Below, in pieces: positions 50,694 through 63,450 of a stretch of 64,000 nt of DNA; the first letter of the stretch is position 1; the number at the start of each line of letters is the position of its first letter. The translations under genes and the position numbers were made by a program. Origin of the DNA: Polyangium sp. y55x31 (GTDB taxonomy: Bacteria; Myxococcota_A; Polyangia; Polyangiales; Polyangiaceae); the NCBI RefSeq assembly GCF_029946505.1, contig NZ_JARZHG010000005.1, forward strand, positions 1 to 64,000, given 5' to 3'. The notes under the pieces were generated by a model. It saw nothing but the letters and a program-made list of their open reading frames with translations, ran no database searches and was not told the DNA's origin.

Positions 50694-53600
50694 ATGAGCC
50701 AGCAGCAGGACTCCACGCCTCCGAGCGCGCCGCCGCAGAGCATTCCGCAGGCGCTCCTCACGCGTTTCGGGGACTTCGTGTTTCTCGGCGCCGGCGGGAT
50801 GGGATCGGTCTACCGGGCCAAGGATCGGCACCTCGGCCGTGACGTCGCAATCAAGTTTTTGCACCAGGCCGACCCGGAGACGAACCGGACGCTTTTGCGC
50901 GAGGCGCGGGCGCAGGCGCGGATCGAGCACGAGCACGCGTGCAAGGTGCACGAGGTGGGGATCGACGGGGACCGTCCTTATATCGTGATGCAATACATCG
51001 CGGGCGATCCACTCGACGTCGCCGGCGAGCGGATGACCCGCGAGCAAAAGGTGCGGGCCGTGCGGCAGGTGACCATGGCGCTGCACGAGGCGCACCGGCT
51101 GGGAATCGTCCACCGCGACGTGAAGCCCGCGAACATCATGGTCGAGCAGGGCGAGGACGGGGCCTACAAGCCTTACATCATGGATTTCGGCATTGCCCGC
51201 GAAATCGGGAAGTCGAGCCAGACGACGTCCTCGTTCGCCGGGACGCCGTCGTACATGGCCCCGGAGCAAGCGACGGGCGACGTCGAGACGCTGGATCGGC
51301 GGACCGACGTGTATGCGCTGGGCGCGACGCTGTATGACCTTCTCGCGGGCCGCCCTCCCTTCGAGGGAGTACACGCGCTCGCCGTGATACGAAAGCTCCT
51401 CAGCGAGGAGCCCACGCCGCTCCGGAAGATACGCCCGGACGTGCCGGAGGATCTCGAGGCGATCGTCATGAAATGCCTCGAAAAGGAGCAGGGCCGCAGG
51501 TACGAATCGGCGCTCGCCCTCGGCGAGGATCTGCAGCGGTTTCTCGACGGAATCCCCGTGCTGGCGCGCCGGGCGTCGCTCGGGTACGTCCTGCTCAAGG
51601 CCGCGCGGCGGCACAAGCTGCGCGTCGGGGCCGCGGCGGCGTTGCTCGTGGTGATGGCGGTGCTCGGATCGCTCTGGGTCCGCGAGCGGCAAGCCCTCGC
51701 CGAGCAAACGGCCCTCGCGCGCGAGCTCGGCGAGAACGTGAAGGAAATGGAGCTCTTCCTCGCGCGCGCCTATGGCTTGCCGCTGCACGACATCGAGCGG
51801 GAGCGGGCCATCGTGCGGCGGCAATTGCGGGACATCGAGGCGCGCATGGCGACCCTCGGGCGGGCCGGGGAGGGGCCGGGGCATTACGCGCTCGGTCGAG
51901 GGTTCCTCGCGCTCCAGGAGCACGACCAGGCGCTCGCCCATCTCCGCCGCGCCGAGGCCCTCGGGTATGCGCCGCCGGAACTTCGTTACGCCATGGGGCT
52001 CGCGCTCGTCGAGCTTTATCGTCGCGCGCTCGAGGAGACGAAGCGAATCCAGGACGAGGGGCGCAAGAAGGCGCGGCTCGCGGCGATCGACGCCGAATAC
52101 AAGGCGCCGGCGCTCGCGCACCTGCGCGCGGCGCTCGGGGCGAGGCTCTCGTCGCCGGCGTACGTCGAGGGGCTCGTCGCGCTCCACGAAGGGCAAAATG
52201 ACGTCGCGCTGGCGAAGGCGCGCGAGGCATTCGCGCAATCGCCCTGGCTGCACGAGGCGAAGAAGCTCGAAGGGGACGCGCATTTCGCCGAAGGCAAGCG
52301 CTTCGGGCGGGACGCGGCATTCGATGACGAGAAGATGATGCGCTCGTTCGAGCCGGCGGCGGCGGCCTACGCAGAGGCCGCGGCCATCGCGCGGAGCGAT
52401 CCGGCCGTGCACGAGGCCGAATGCGAGCTCTGGACGCAGATCGTGCTCGCCTCGGAGTCGCGGCCGGAGCTTTTGCGTCCGAGCTTCGAGAAAGCGAAGG
52501 GCGCCTGTGAAAAGGCGCTCGCGGCCGACGCCGAGCGCGGCTCGGCGCGCGTCAAGATGGCGTTCGCGCACAATGCGTTCGCCTGGCAAGCGTTGAACGG
52601 CCCCGAGCGAGAAAAGGTGCCGGAGCCCATCCTTCGGGCGGCCATCCAGCGAGCGGAGGACGCCGCGAAGGCGGAGGGGCATGATCCGATGGCGCATTAC
52701 CTGGTCGGTACCGCGTACCGGACGGAGCTCGTGTACCTCATGAATCGAGGCCTCGAAGCGCGGGCCTCGATCGACCGCGCCGTCGCGGCGCACGAGGAGG
52801 CCATCCGGATCGACCCGGGCTTCCTCTGGCCGTACAACGAGATCTGCTCGATTTACGTGGAGCGCGCGCGGAGCGAGATCTGGCGAGGCGTCGATCCCAC
52901 GCGCTCGGTGGAGCGCGCCGTCGAGCGATGCGGCCAGGCGTTCGCGCAGAACCCGAGCTTCACGTACCCGGCTGTCTACAAGGCGCACGCCCATTTACGG
53001 AAGGCGCAATACCTCGTGGAAAAAGGGCGCTCGCCGGAGGCGCCCGTGGCGAGCGCGCTCGAGGCCGCGGCCGCCGTCAAGGCGCACAATTCGCTGGAGG
53101 CCGCGCACATCTCGGCCTGGGCGCTCTGGCTCGAAGCTTCGCACGCCTGCGACGCGGGCCGGGATCCGAGCCATGCCCTGGAGCAGGCCGAGGCGTCCCT
53201 GCGTGAAAAGGAGCGCGTCGCGCCTTCCTCGACGAACGAAGAGCTCCGGGGGCTCGTCGCGATGACGCGGGCGCTCTCCATGTTGCAGCAAGGAAAAGAC
53301 CCGACGACGGAGATCGAGGCGGCGCGCGGGTTTTTCCGGACGAGCGCGGAGGCGTCGCCGTGGGACGTGGATTTCCGCATCGAGCAGGCGCGCACGGAGA
53401 GCATTGCGCTCCGCTGGGCGCTCGCGAAGGGGAGCGCCGAGGCCGCGATGTTCGACGCCGCCTTCGCGCCGCTCTTGCCCGTCCTCGACAAGGAGCGCGC
53501 CAATCCGCAGGTCTACGAGGCGCTGGCCGAGATTCACGAGCTGCGCGCGGGTTGGCTGCTCGCGCGGAAGAAAAACGTCGAAAACGATCTGACGATGGGG

Positions 53601-53843
53601 CTCGTGATGGCCGAGAAGGCGCTCGCCATCCATCCGAACATGGCGACGGCGCTCGCAGCGAAGGGAGCTCTTTCCCTCCTGCGCGCCCGCGCCGCGCGAG
53701 ACGCAAAGGCAAGGACGCTGGCGGCGCGCGAGGCCAAGGCTTCGCTGGAAGCGGCGCTCCGCGAGAATCCGCTGCTCGCGCGGGAACGGGGGGCGGCGGT
53801 GAAGGAGGCGGAGAGAATGCTCGCGCAGGTGGGAGCCGAGTGA
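50694..53843 (+). CDS. Hanks-type Ser/Thr protein kinase with TPR region
   Basis: 1049 residues from the ATG at 50694. The kinase domain (about 20-285) shows GAGGMGSVYRAKD, AIKF, HRDVKPANIMVE, MDFGIA, GTPSYMAPEQ and VYALGATLYDLL. A transmembrane segment lies near residue 315 (AALLVVMAVLGSLWV). A coiled coil and about 700 residues of TPR-like helices follow (HYALGRGFLALQEHDQALAH, AYAEAAAIARSDPAVHEAEC and many more). The upstream frame contains other ATG codons, but the kinase-specific sequence begins only after 50694. It overlaps the amidase gene (TGATG), which suggests coupling. The kinase may respond to protein partners bound by its TPR superhelix. Confidence 0.9.
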   Translation: MSQQQDSTPPSAPPQSIPQALLTRFGDFVFLGAGGMGSVYRAKDRHLGRDVAIKFLHQADPETNRTLLREARAQARIEHEHACKVHEVGIDGDRPYIVMQYIAGDPLDVAGERMTREQKVRAVRQVTMALHEAHRLGIVHRDVKPANIMVEQGEDGAYKPYIMDFGIAREIGKSSQTTSSFAGTPSYMAPEQATGDVETLDRRTDVYALGATLYDLLAGRPPFEGVHALAVIRKLLSEEPTPLRKIRPDVPEDLEAIVMKCLEKEQGRRYESALALGEDLQRFLDGIPVLARRASLGYVLLKAARRHKLRVGAAAALLVVMAVLGSLWVRERQALAEQTALARELGENVKEMELFLARAYGLPLHDIERERAIVRRQLRDIEARMATLGRAGEGPGHYALGRGFLALQEHDQALAHLRRAEALGYAPPELRYAMGLALVELYRRALEETKRIQDEGRKKARLAAIDAEYKAPALAHLRAALGARLSSPAYVEGLVALHEGQNDVALAKAREAFAQSPWLHEAKKLEGDAHFAEGKRFGRDAAFDDEKMMRSFEPAAAAYAEAAAIARSDPAVHEAECELWTQIVLASESRPELLRPSFEKAKGACEKALAADAERGSARVKMAFAHNAFAWQALNGPEREKVPEPILRAAIQRAEDAAKAEGHDPMAHYLVGTAYRTELVYLMNRGLEARASIDRAVAAHEEAIRIDPGFLWPYNEICSIYVERARSEIWRGVDPTRSVERAVERCGQAFAQNPSFTYPAVYKAHAHLRKAQYLVEKGRSPEAPVASALEAAAAVKAHNSLEAAHISAWALWLEASHACDAGRDPSHALEQAEASLREKERVAPSSTNEELRGLVAMTRALSMLQQGKDPTTEIEAARGFFRTSAEASPWDVDFRIEQARTESIALRWALAKGSAEAAMFDAAFAPLLPVLDKERANPQVYEALAEIHELRAGWLLARKKNVENDLTMGLVMAEKALAIHPNMATALAAKGALSLLRARAARDAKARTLAAREAKASLEAALRENPLLARERGAAVKEAERMLAQVGAE

Positions 53844-55471
53844 TGGTCATGAAAACATCGCAATGGATGGTTGGCGCAGCGCTGCTCGGCGCGGCATGGG
53901 TCGGGGCATGTGGCGGGGGAACGGCCAAGAGCGGCGCCTTTCCGACCGACGTATCGTCCATCGGCCGCGGGAGAGCGGCCATCCCCCTCGACGTCGTCGA
54001 GCTCAGCGCAGCGGACGCGCGGGAGCGCATGGCCAAAGGCACGCTGACCGCGCGGGAGCTCACGCAGGCCTACCTCGATCGAATCGCGCAAATCGACGAC
54101 GCCGGGCCCCGGCTCGACGCGGTCATCGAGCTCTCCCCGCGCGCGCTTTCGGATGCCGAGGCCCTCGACGCGGAGCGGAGGGCCGGGAAGGTGCGCGGGC
54201 CCTTGCACGGCATTCCCGTGCTGATCAAGGACAACATCGACGTCGCCGGGATGGTGAATTCGGCCGGGTCGCTGGCGCTCGCGGAGCATCGGCCGAAAGA
54301 GGACGCCTTCCTCGTCGCCCGCCTTCGCGCGGCCGGCGCCGTCATTCTCGGAAAAACGAACCTCAGCGAGTGGGCGAATTTCCGGTCGACCCGCGCGACC
54401 TCCGGCTGGAGCTCGCGCGGGGGCCAGACGAAAAACCCGTACGTGCTCGACCGCAATCCCTGCGGCTCGAGCTCCGGCGCAGGCGCGGCCATTGCCGCGA
54501 GCCTCGGCGCGATCGGCGTTGGCACCGAGACCGACGGCAGCATCCTCTGCCCTTCGGCCGTCCATGGCCTCGTCGGGCTCAAGCCCACGGTGGGATTGGT
54601 CAGCCGCCGCGGGATCATTCCGATCTCGATCTCGCAGGACACCGCAGGGCCGATGGCCCGGACCGTGACCGACGCGGCGCTCCTGCTCACCGTCCTCGCG
54701 GCCGTCGATCCGTCCGATCCGGCCGCGCCGAAGGAGAGCGGGCCTCCGACCGATTACACGACGTTCCTGAAGCCGGGCGCGCTCCGGGGCAAGCGCCTCG
54801 GCGTGCTTCGTCAGGCCATGGGAGACCACCCCGACGTGGACAGGGCGGCGGAGGCGTCGATTGCGACCCTGCGAGCTCTGGGCGCGGAGGTGGTCGATGT
54901 CGAAATGGCCACGTACCACCGCTGGAACAAGCCCGAGTTCACGGTCATGTTGTACGAATTCAAGGACGGGCTGAATGCGTATCTACGCCGGAGCGGCGCG
55001 CCGCACGCGTCACTGGAGGCCTTGATTGCGTGGAACAAGGCCCACGCCGAGGCGGTGATGCCGTTTTTCGGCCAGGAGCTCTTCGAGAAGGCGGCGGCGC
55101 TCGGGCCGCTCACCGATGCGGAGTATCTCGAAGCGCGCGAGGCGGCGAGGCGCCTCGCCGGGAAAGAGGGCCTGCTCGCGGTCCTCGACGGCGGCAAGCT
55201 CGACGCCATCGTCGCGCCGAGCATGGCCCCGGCATGGCTCACCGATCACGTCCTCGGGGATCATTTCGTGAGCGAGAGTTATGGGGCAGCGGCCGTCGCC
55301 GGCACGCCGAGCATCACGGTGCCGATGGGCGACAGCCACGGCCTGCCCCTCGGCTTCGCATTCATGGGACGCGCATATTCCGAGGGAGAGCTCCTCGGAA
55401 TGGCATTCGCATTCGAGCAGGCCACGAAGGCGCGGCGAGCGCCGACGTTCGAGCCGACGCTGCGGCGCTGA
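53843..55471 (+). CDS. Amidase-signature family lipoprotein
   Basis: 542 residues. The N-terminus (MKTSQWMVGAALLGAAWVGAC) looks like a lipoprotein signal with VGAC. The amidase signature is complete: Lys in GIPVLIKDNIDVAGM (about K129), the Gly/Ser stretch NPCGSSSGAGAAIAASL (about 206-222) with the cis-Ser, and the nucleophile Ser in GTETDGSILCPS. The C-terminal part (GTPSITVPMG, LPLGFAFMGRAY) is typical too. Substrates range from amino-acid amides to fatty acid amides; the exported location suggests a periplasmic role. The start overlaps the kinase stop codon. Confidence 0.9.
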   Translation: MVMKTSQWMVGAALLGAAWVGACGGGTAKSGAFPTDVSSIGRGRAAIPLDVVELSAADARERMAKGTLTARELTQAYLDRIAQIDDAGPRLDAVIELSPRALSDAEALDAERRAGKVRGPLHGIPVLIKDNIDVAGMVNSAGSLALAEHRPKEDAFLVARLRAAGAVILGKTNLSEWANFRSTRATSGWSSRGGQTKNPYVLDRNPCGSSSGAGAAIAASLGAIGVGTETDGSILCPSAVHGLVGLKPTVGLVSRRGIIPISISQDTAGPMARTVTDAALLLTVLAAVDPSDPAAPKESGPPTDYTTFLKPGALRGKRLGVLRQAMGDHPDVDRAAEASIATLRALGAEVVDVEMATYHRWNKPEFTVMLYEFKDGLNAYLRRSGAPHASLEALIAWNKAHAEAVMPFFGQELFEKAAALGPLTDAEYLEAREAARRLAGKEGLLAVLDGGKLDAIVAPSMAPAWLTDHVLGDHFVSESYGAAAVAGTPSITVPMGDSHGLPLGFAFMGRAYSEGELLGMAFAFEQATKARRAPTFEPTLRR

Positions 55472-58271
<2,800 letters not shown>

Positions 58272-58292
58272 CCGGCCGGGAAAGAGGGACTC

Positions 58293-59699
58293 ATGTCTAT
58301 CTCAGGGAAGTTGGGTTCGATCGATCAGCAGCAGACCAGCCTCGCAACGGCGGCCGCGAGGCAACTCGCGACGACGACGAAGTCCGTCCCGCAGATGCAG
58401 GGCATCTCGTCGCGGTGGCTGCTCAAGCTTTTGCCGTGGGTGCACGTCAATGGCGTGTACCGCGTGAACCGCCGCTTGAGTTACGCCGTCGGCGACGGCC
58501 GCGTGACGTTCACGAACACCGGCGCCAAGATCCAGGTCATCCCGCAGGAGCTCTGCGAGCTGCCCCTCCTCCGCGGCTATGAGGACGTCGAGGTCCTCGG
58601 CGCGCTGGCGAACCGCTTCGTGCAGCGCGACTACAAGCCCGGCGACGTCATCACCGAGCGGGGCAAGGAGGCCGATCACATCTGCCTCATCGCGCACGGC
58701 AAGATCAACAAGATCGGCACCGGCAAGTACGGCGACGAGACGGTCCTCGCGGTCCTCGCGGACGGCGACCATTACAGCTACCAGGCGCTGCTCGAGACGC
58801 AGGATTACTGGACGTTCACGGCCAAGGCGGTCACGGCCTGCACGGTGCTGACGCTCCAGCAGAACGTCTTCGAGGAGCTGGTCGCGCAGTATCCGTCGCT
58901 GAAGAAGCACCTCGAGAACTTCAAGGCGCTCTCCGCGAAGAAGCAGGACAACACGGGTGAGGCCGCGATCGAGATTGCCGCGGGTCACTCCGGCGAGCCC
59001 GTCCTCCCCGGGACGTTCGTCGATTACGAGACCTCGCCCCGCGAGTACGAGCTCAGCGTGGCGCAGACCGTGCTCCAGATCCACTCGCGCGTCGCGGATC
59101 TCTTCAATGAGCCGATGAACCAGACCGAGCAGCAGCTCCGCCTGACCATCGAGGCCTTGAAGGAGACCCAGGAGCACGAGCTCATCAACAACCGCGAGTT
59201 CGGCCTCCTGCACAATGCCGACCTCAAGCAGCGCATTCACACGCGCAGCGGCCCCCCGACGCCGGACGACATGGACGAGCTCCTGGCCACGGTCTGGAGG
59301 GAGCCGTCGTTCTTCCTGGCGCACCCGCGCGCCATTGCCGCGTTCGGCCAGGAGTGCAGCCGCCTCGGCATCTATCCGCAGAGCGTCGAGATCAATGGCA
59401 ACCACGTCCCGGCGTGGCGCGGCGTGCCGATCTTCCCCTGCAACAAGATCCCGGTCTCCGATACGCGGACGACCTCCATCCTGCTGATGCGCGCCGGCGA
59501 GAAGAACCAGGGCGTCATCGGCCTGCACCACGCCGGCATTCCCGACGAGGTCGAGCCGAGCCTCAACGTGCGTTTCATGGGGATCAACGAGAAGGCCGTC
59601 ATCTCGTACCTCGTCAGCCTCTACTACTCGGCGGCCGTCCTGGTCCCCGACGCGCTCGGTGTTCTGGAGAGCGTCGAGATCGGGCGCGCCCACGAATGA
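58293..59699 (+). CDS. Family 2B encapsulin shell protein, first copy
   Basis: 468 residues, with ribosome binding site GAAAGAGGGA. It combines the HK97-type encapsulin fold with a cyclic-nucleotide-binding-like domain inserted at about 90-207 ([40 protein letters not shown]). N-terminal segment: [20 protein letters not shown]. Shell part after the insertion: [53 protein letters not shown] and [20 protein letters not shown]. These match EshA-like proteins, which were long annotated as Crp regulators but build nanocompartments. No helix-turn-helix is present. The insertion lacks the Glu and Arg that hold the phosphate of cyclic nucleotides in CRP, so binding is doubtful. Confidence 0.92.
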   Translation: MSISGKLGSIDQQQTSLATAAARQLATTTKSVPQMQGISSRWLLKLLPWVHVNGVYRVNRRLSYAVGDGRVTFTNTGAKIQVIPQELCELPLLRGYEDVEVLGALANRFVQRDYKPGDVITERGKEADHICLIAHGKINKIGTGKYGDETVLAVLADGDHYSYQALLETQDYWTFTAKAVTACTVLTLQQNVFEELVAQYPSLKKHLENFKALSAKKQDNTGEAAIEIAAGHSGEPVLPGTFVDYETSPREYELSVAQTVLQIHSRVADLFNEPMNQTEQQLRLTIEALKETQEHELINNREFGLLHNADLKQRIHTRSGPPTPDDMDELLATVWREPSFFLAHPRAIAAFGQECSRLGIYPQSVEINGNHVPAWRGVPIFPCNKIPVSDTRTTSILLMRAGEKNQGVIGLHHAGIPDEVEPSLNVRFMGINEKAVISYLVSLYYSAAVLVPDALGVLESVEIGRAHE

Positions 59700-59713
59700 T
59701 CCGTGCGTGGTAG

Positions 59714-59759
59714 GCGCTCCGCGTGTGTCCCTCGGAGACCCGGGGGACCCGCGGAGCGC
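59714..59759 (+). terminator. Strong hairpin between the two shell genes
   Basis: GCGCTCCGCG (59714-59723) and CGCGGAGCGC (59750-59759) pair perfectly over 10 bp. The loop holds a second pair, GTCCC and GGGAC. No U-run follows. It may act as a partial terminator or an mRNA processing or protection site that sets the ratio of the two shell proteins. Confidence 0.6.
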
Positions 59760-59797
59760 TCGCTGCTCTCCGAAGCGCGCAGAAGGAAAGGTACGTC

Positions 59798-61198
59798 ATG
59801 GCAAACGTCGAAAAACCTGGGATCGGGAACGAGGGGGATCGTTCGAGCCTCGGGACGCTGGGGGCGCGGAAGCTCGCGACGACGACCAAGTCGCACCCCC
59901 AGATGCAGGGGATCACGCCCCGTTGGCTCCTCAGGGTTTTGCCCTGGGTCGAGGTCAAGGGCGGCACGTATCGCGTGAACCGTCGCCTGAGTTATGCCGT
60001 CGGTGACGGGCGGCTGAGCTTCGGCAACATCGGAGCGAAGGTGCAGGTGATCCCGCAGGAGCTCTGCGAATTGCCGCTCCTCCACGGCTTTTCGGACGAC
60101 GCCGTGCTCGAGACCCTGGCGAGTCGGTTCGTCCAGCGGGAATACAAGCCCGGCGCGCTCATCGCCGAGCGCGGAAAGCCGGCAGAGTCCATCTTCCTGA
60201 TCGCGCACGGACGAGCCCAGAAGCTCGGCCCGGGCAAGTACGGTGACGACAAGATCCTCGACACGCTCGCGGACGGGGACCATTTCGGGGATCAGTCCGT
60301 CGTCACGTCGGACGATTTCTGGACCTATTCGGTCAAGGCCGTCACGCCGTGCATCGTGCTCGAGCTCCCGCAGCGCGTCTTCGAGGAGCTGATCACCCGA
60401 ACGCCGGCGCTCCACGCGCACGTCGAGTCGCTCAAGGAGCGGCTGAAGAAGCCGCAGGACAAACTCGGGCAGGCGGCGATCGCGCTCTCCGCCGGTCACA
60501 AGGGTGAGCCCACGCTGCCGGGGACGTTCGTCGATTACGAGACCGCGCCGCGCGAATACGAGCTCAGCGTCGCGCAGACGGTGCTCCGGCTCCACACGCG
60601 CGTCTCGGACCTCTTCAACGATCCGATGAACCAGCTCGAGGAGCAGCTCAACCTGACGGTCCAGGCCCTCCGCGAGCGGCAGGAATACGAGCTCATCAAC
60701 AACCGCGATTTCGGCCTCCTGCACAACGCCGATCTCAAGCAGCGCCTCCATACCCGGAGCGGCCCCCCGACGCCCGACGACATGGACGAGATCCTGTGCC
60801 GGCGCCGCAAGTCGCAGTTTTTCCTGGCGCACCCGCGTGCGATCGCCGCCTTCCACCGGGAATGCAATCGCCGCGGCGTCTACCCGACGAGCGTCGAGAT
60901 CTCCGGCTCGAAGGTCTCCGCATGGCGCGGCGTCCCGATCCTGCCTTGCGACAAGATCCCGATCAACGAGGACGACACGAGCTCGATCCTGGTCATGCGC
61001 ACGGGGCAGGAGCATCAGGGCGTCATCGGTCTTCACCGGACCGGCCTCCCCGAAGAAATCGAGCCCGGCGTCTCGGCCCGCAAGATGGACACGGACGAGA
61101 AGGCCATCAGCTCGTACCTCGTGAGCACCTATTTCTCCGCCGCGGTCCTCGTCCCCGACGCCCTCGGCATCTTGGAGAACGTCCAGATCGGTAGATAA
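59798..61198 (+). CDS. Family 2B encapsulin shell protein, second copy
   Basis: 466 residues from the ATG at 59798, which has AGAAGGAAAG as ribosome binding site and aligns with the start of the first copy. The order of parts is the same: [20 protein letters not shown], the inserted domain (about 90-207: [40 protein letters not shown]), [40 protein letters not shown] and [20 protein letters not shown]. By eye it is roughly two-thirds identical to the first copy. It differs clearly at [13 protein letters not shown], where the first has [13 protein letters not shown], two residues longer. Two distinct shell proteins in one operon suggest a mixed shell. Confidence 0.92.
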   Translation: MANVEKPGIGNEGDRSSLGTLGARKLATTTKSHPQMQGITPRWLLRVLPWVEVKGGTYRVNRRLSYAVGDGRLSFGNIGAKVQVIPQELCELPLLHGFSDDAVLETLASRFVQREYKPGALIAERGKPAESIFLIAHGRAQKLGPGKYGDDKILDTLADGDHFGDQSVVTSDDFWTYSVKAVTPCIVLELPQRVFEELITRTPALHAHVESLKERLKKPQDKLGQAAIALSAGHKGEPTLPGTFVDYETAPREYELSVAQTVLRLHTRVSDLFNDPMNQLEEQLNLTVQALRERQEYELINNRDFGLLHNADLKQRLHTRSGPPTPDDMDEILCRRRKSQFFLAHPRAIAAFHRECNRRGVYPTSVEISGSKVSAWRGVPILPCDKIPINEDDTSSILVMRTGQEHQGVIGLHRTGLPEEIEPGVSARKMDTDEKAISSYLVSTYFSAAVLVPDALGILENVQIGR

Positions 61199-61213
61199 TC
61201 GCGGCGGGCCCCG

Positions 61214-62899
61214 ATGATCCTGCAACTCGATCTCCTGCTCCACAACCTCGTCGCCCTGTGCATCACGATCGTGATGCTCTTGCTCCTGTCGGAGCTGGTG
61301 ATCAGGACGATTCATCGGGGCTACGCCTTCATCTTGCGCTCGCCGACGCTGGAGCACGTCACGGCCGACGAGCGCAAGGCATTCCGTCGTCGCGTCCGTC
61401 GTCGCGCGCTCGTCTGGGTCGCGCTCGTCGGGGCCGGGCTCCTGGCCGCTGCGTTTTTTGCCACGTATCGAGGGATCTGGGCCCTCGACGTGGCGAAGAG
61501 CGCACTCCGCGGGCTCGCCGGGGACGATCCCGCGCTCGTCAAGACACGATTGCTCACGACGTTCGGCATTGCCGTCGGCGCGCTCTTCGTCGACGCCCTC
61601 GCACGGGGGCTTGCCGACGTGCTGGGCCAGGCGGTCGCGCGTTCGGAGTGGCTCGAAAAACGGCGCGAACCGCTTGCCGAGGTCACGATACGCCTGCGCA
61701 AAGCGCTGCGCGTGGTCGTCTTCGGCGCCGCCGCGGTCTTCATCGCCGACAAGCTCGCGCTCGCGCCGGGGACCCAGCGCTCCGTCGTGCTCGCCACCTA
61801 TACGCTCGGGGCCTTCTACATCAGCCGTCTCGCGACGGGCATCGGATACCTCCTCCTCGACGTCATCTTCGACAACTCGACGAGGCTCGCCCGCCTCGAG
61901 AGCCCGCTCAGGTACCTCGGCAACCTGTCGCACCTGCTCGGCATCACGAAGCGGGTCGTCGATTATTGCGTGTACCTGACGGCGGCCACGTGGGTCGCGG
62001 ACGCGCTCACCCCCGATACGTGGCTCTCCCAGGCTGGGCGCGTCGGGCTCCGGATCATCGCGATCTTTTATGCGAGCCGGGTCCTCGTCGAGCTTGCCGT
62101 ATTGCTCATCAACGACCTCTTCCTGGGGAAGGTGGCCGAGGCAAACCCCCAGACGCTCCAGCAACGAAAGACCCTGGTCCCCGTGGCCATGGGTTTCGTG
62201 CGGTATGCGATCTATTTCTCGGCGCTCGTGATGGGCCTGCGTGAGGCCTCCATCGACCCCACGCCGCTGCTCGCCGGCGCCGGCGTCATCGGCGTCGCCA
62301 TCGGCTTCGGCGCGCAGACGTTCGTCGGCGACATCGTGGCCGGCTTCTTCATTCTTTTCGAAAACCTCCTCCTCGTCGGGGATCTCGTGGAGATCGGCGG
62401 CATCCAGGGGCGCGTGGAGGAGATCGGCGTTCGTATCACGAAGATCCGAGACGACCTCGGCGTCCTTCACTCGATTCCCAATGGCGAGGTCCGCAAGGTC
62501 GCCAACCATTCGCGCTCCTTCGTGAACGCGGTGGTCGACGTGCACGTGCCTTACGAGGAGGATATCCCGCGGGTGCGTGATCTCCTCGCGAGCATCGCCG
62601 AAAAGGAGGTCGAGGCGCGGCTGGGCGCGCCTGGGCGCGTGGAGGTCGGCGTGGAGGAGCTGAACGAGGGATCGATCGTCCTGCGTATCAGCGCGCGCGT
62701 GCCGCCCGGCGAGAACAAGGACATGAACGACGCGCTGCGCGGGCGTATCGTGGAAGAGCTCCGCAAAGCCCAGGTCGGCGCGCCGCGCCCGCGTCGCGCC
62801 GTCCTCATCGAGAGCACGCTCAACGTCAAGAACCCGCCCAAGCGAGAGATCGAGGAGTCCGTGCCCATCACGCCGTTCTCGCCGGCGTCGGACGACTGA
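61214..62899 (+). CDS. MscS-family mechanosensitive ion channel
   Basis: 561 residues, larger than E. coli MscS because of several additional N-terminal transmembrane helices (for example LVALCITIVMLLLLSELVIR and ALVWVALVGAGLLAAAFFAT). The MscS core begins near residue 340: pore helix GVIGVAIGFGAQTFVGDIVA (about 357), the beta domain LLVGDLVEIGGIQGRVEEIG, and SIPNGEVRKVANHSR. The C-terminal alpha/beta domain has VPYEEDIPRVRDLLASI. It starts only 15 bases after the second shell gene with no terminator in between, so it is probably in the same transcript. A link to the nanocompartment, such as osmotic release of product or solutes, is speculation. Confidence 0.92.
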   Translation: MILQLDLLLHNLVALCITIVMLLLLSELVIRTIHRGYAFILRSPTLEHVTADERKAFRRRVRRRALVWVALVGAGLLAAAFFATYRGIWALDVAKSALRGLAGDDPALVKTRLLTTFGIAVGALFVDALARGLADVLGQAVARSEWLEKRREPLAEVTIRLRKALRVVVFGAAAVFIADKLALAPGTQRSVVLATYTLGAFYISRLATGIGYLLLDVIFDNSTRLARLESPLRYLGNLSHLLGITKRVVDYCVYLTAATWVADALTPDTWLSQAGRVGLRIIAIFYASRVLVELAVLLINDLFLGKVAEANPQTLQQRKTLVPVAMGFVRYAIYFSALVMGLREASIDPTPLLAGAGVIGVAIGFGAQTFVGDIVAGFFILFENLLLVGDLVEIGGIQGRVEEIGVRITKIRDDLGVLHSIPNGEVRKVANHSRSFVNAVVDVHVPYEEDIPRVRDLLASIAEKEVEARLGAPGRVEVGVEELNEGSIVLRISARVPPGENKDMNDALRGRIVEELRKAQVGAPRPRRAVLIESTLNVKNPPKREIEESVPITPFSPASDD

Positions 62900-62983
62900 T
62901 CACCTACCGCATCACGGCCTTGCGTCGAGGAGTATTCGGGCGTACTAACGCTTCTGAATCCATCCATCGGCGAGGGCCCACCG

Positions 62984-63391
62984 GTGCACGAAGAGATCGA
63001 CCCGCAGTACGAGCAGAAGCGCCGCGACCTCAGCCGCAAGGGCAAGTACGCGCTTTTCATCGGGGGAGGGGTGGCGTTTCTCGGCGGGGTCACGTTCGCG
63101 AGCTTCGCGCTCATGGCCCTGTTCGGGCACTCCTTGTTCCACGTGAGAGCCGAGGCTCAAGGGTTCATGACGCTCGGCTTCGCGGCCTTTCTGTACTTCC
63201 TCGGCATCGTGATGATGGTCGCAGGAGGGCTCGTCGCCCTCGGCGGCATCATCGTGCTCCTGTTCGCGAACACGGGATGGATGATGAAATTCCAGGCCGC
63301 GGGCACGGTCCCTGTCGCACGCGCCGTGGTGCGGCAAGTGAACGCGATGCAGGAGGAGATGAAGCAGGACCCCGAGCGTCGTGGGCCCTGA
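62984..63391 (+). CDS. Small membrane protein
   Basis: 135 residues from a GTG start. A charged N-terminus (HEEIDPQYEQKRRDLSRKGK) precedes three hydrophobic segments (YALFIGGGVAFLGGVTFASF; FMTLGFAAFLYFLGIVMMVA; LVALGGIIVLLFANTGWMM). The C-terminal helix (VARAVVRQVNAMQEEMKQDP) is amphipathic. No family recognised. It lies 84 bases behind the mscS gene in the same direction and could belong to the same transcript. Confidence 0.6.
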   Translation: MHEEIDPQYEQKRRDLSRKGKYALFIGGGVAFLGGVTFASFALMALFGHSLFHVRAEAQGFMTLGFAAFLYFLGIVMMVAGGLVALGGIIVLLFANTGWMMKFQAAGTVPVARAVVRQVNAMQEEMKQDPERRGP

Positions 63392-63450
63392 CCGTCCCGG
63401 CGCGGTATTCCTCGTCTTCGCGGCTTCCGTACACGGCGCGCATCAGGCGC

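Noticed and set aside
58293-61198. Reading the two genes as Crp/Fnr-type transcription regulators
   Set aside because: They have a cyclic-nucleotide-binding-like insertion but no helix-turn-helix, are twice the usual length and carry the EshA/encapsulin sequence on both sides of the insertion.
59624-62545. A 973-codon open frame antisense to the second shell gene and mscS
   Set aside because: The same base-composition effect; the sense frames show unmistakable encapsulin and MscS motifs.
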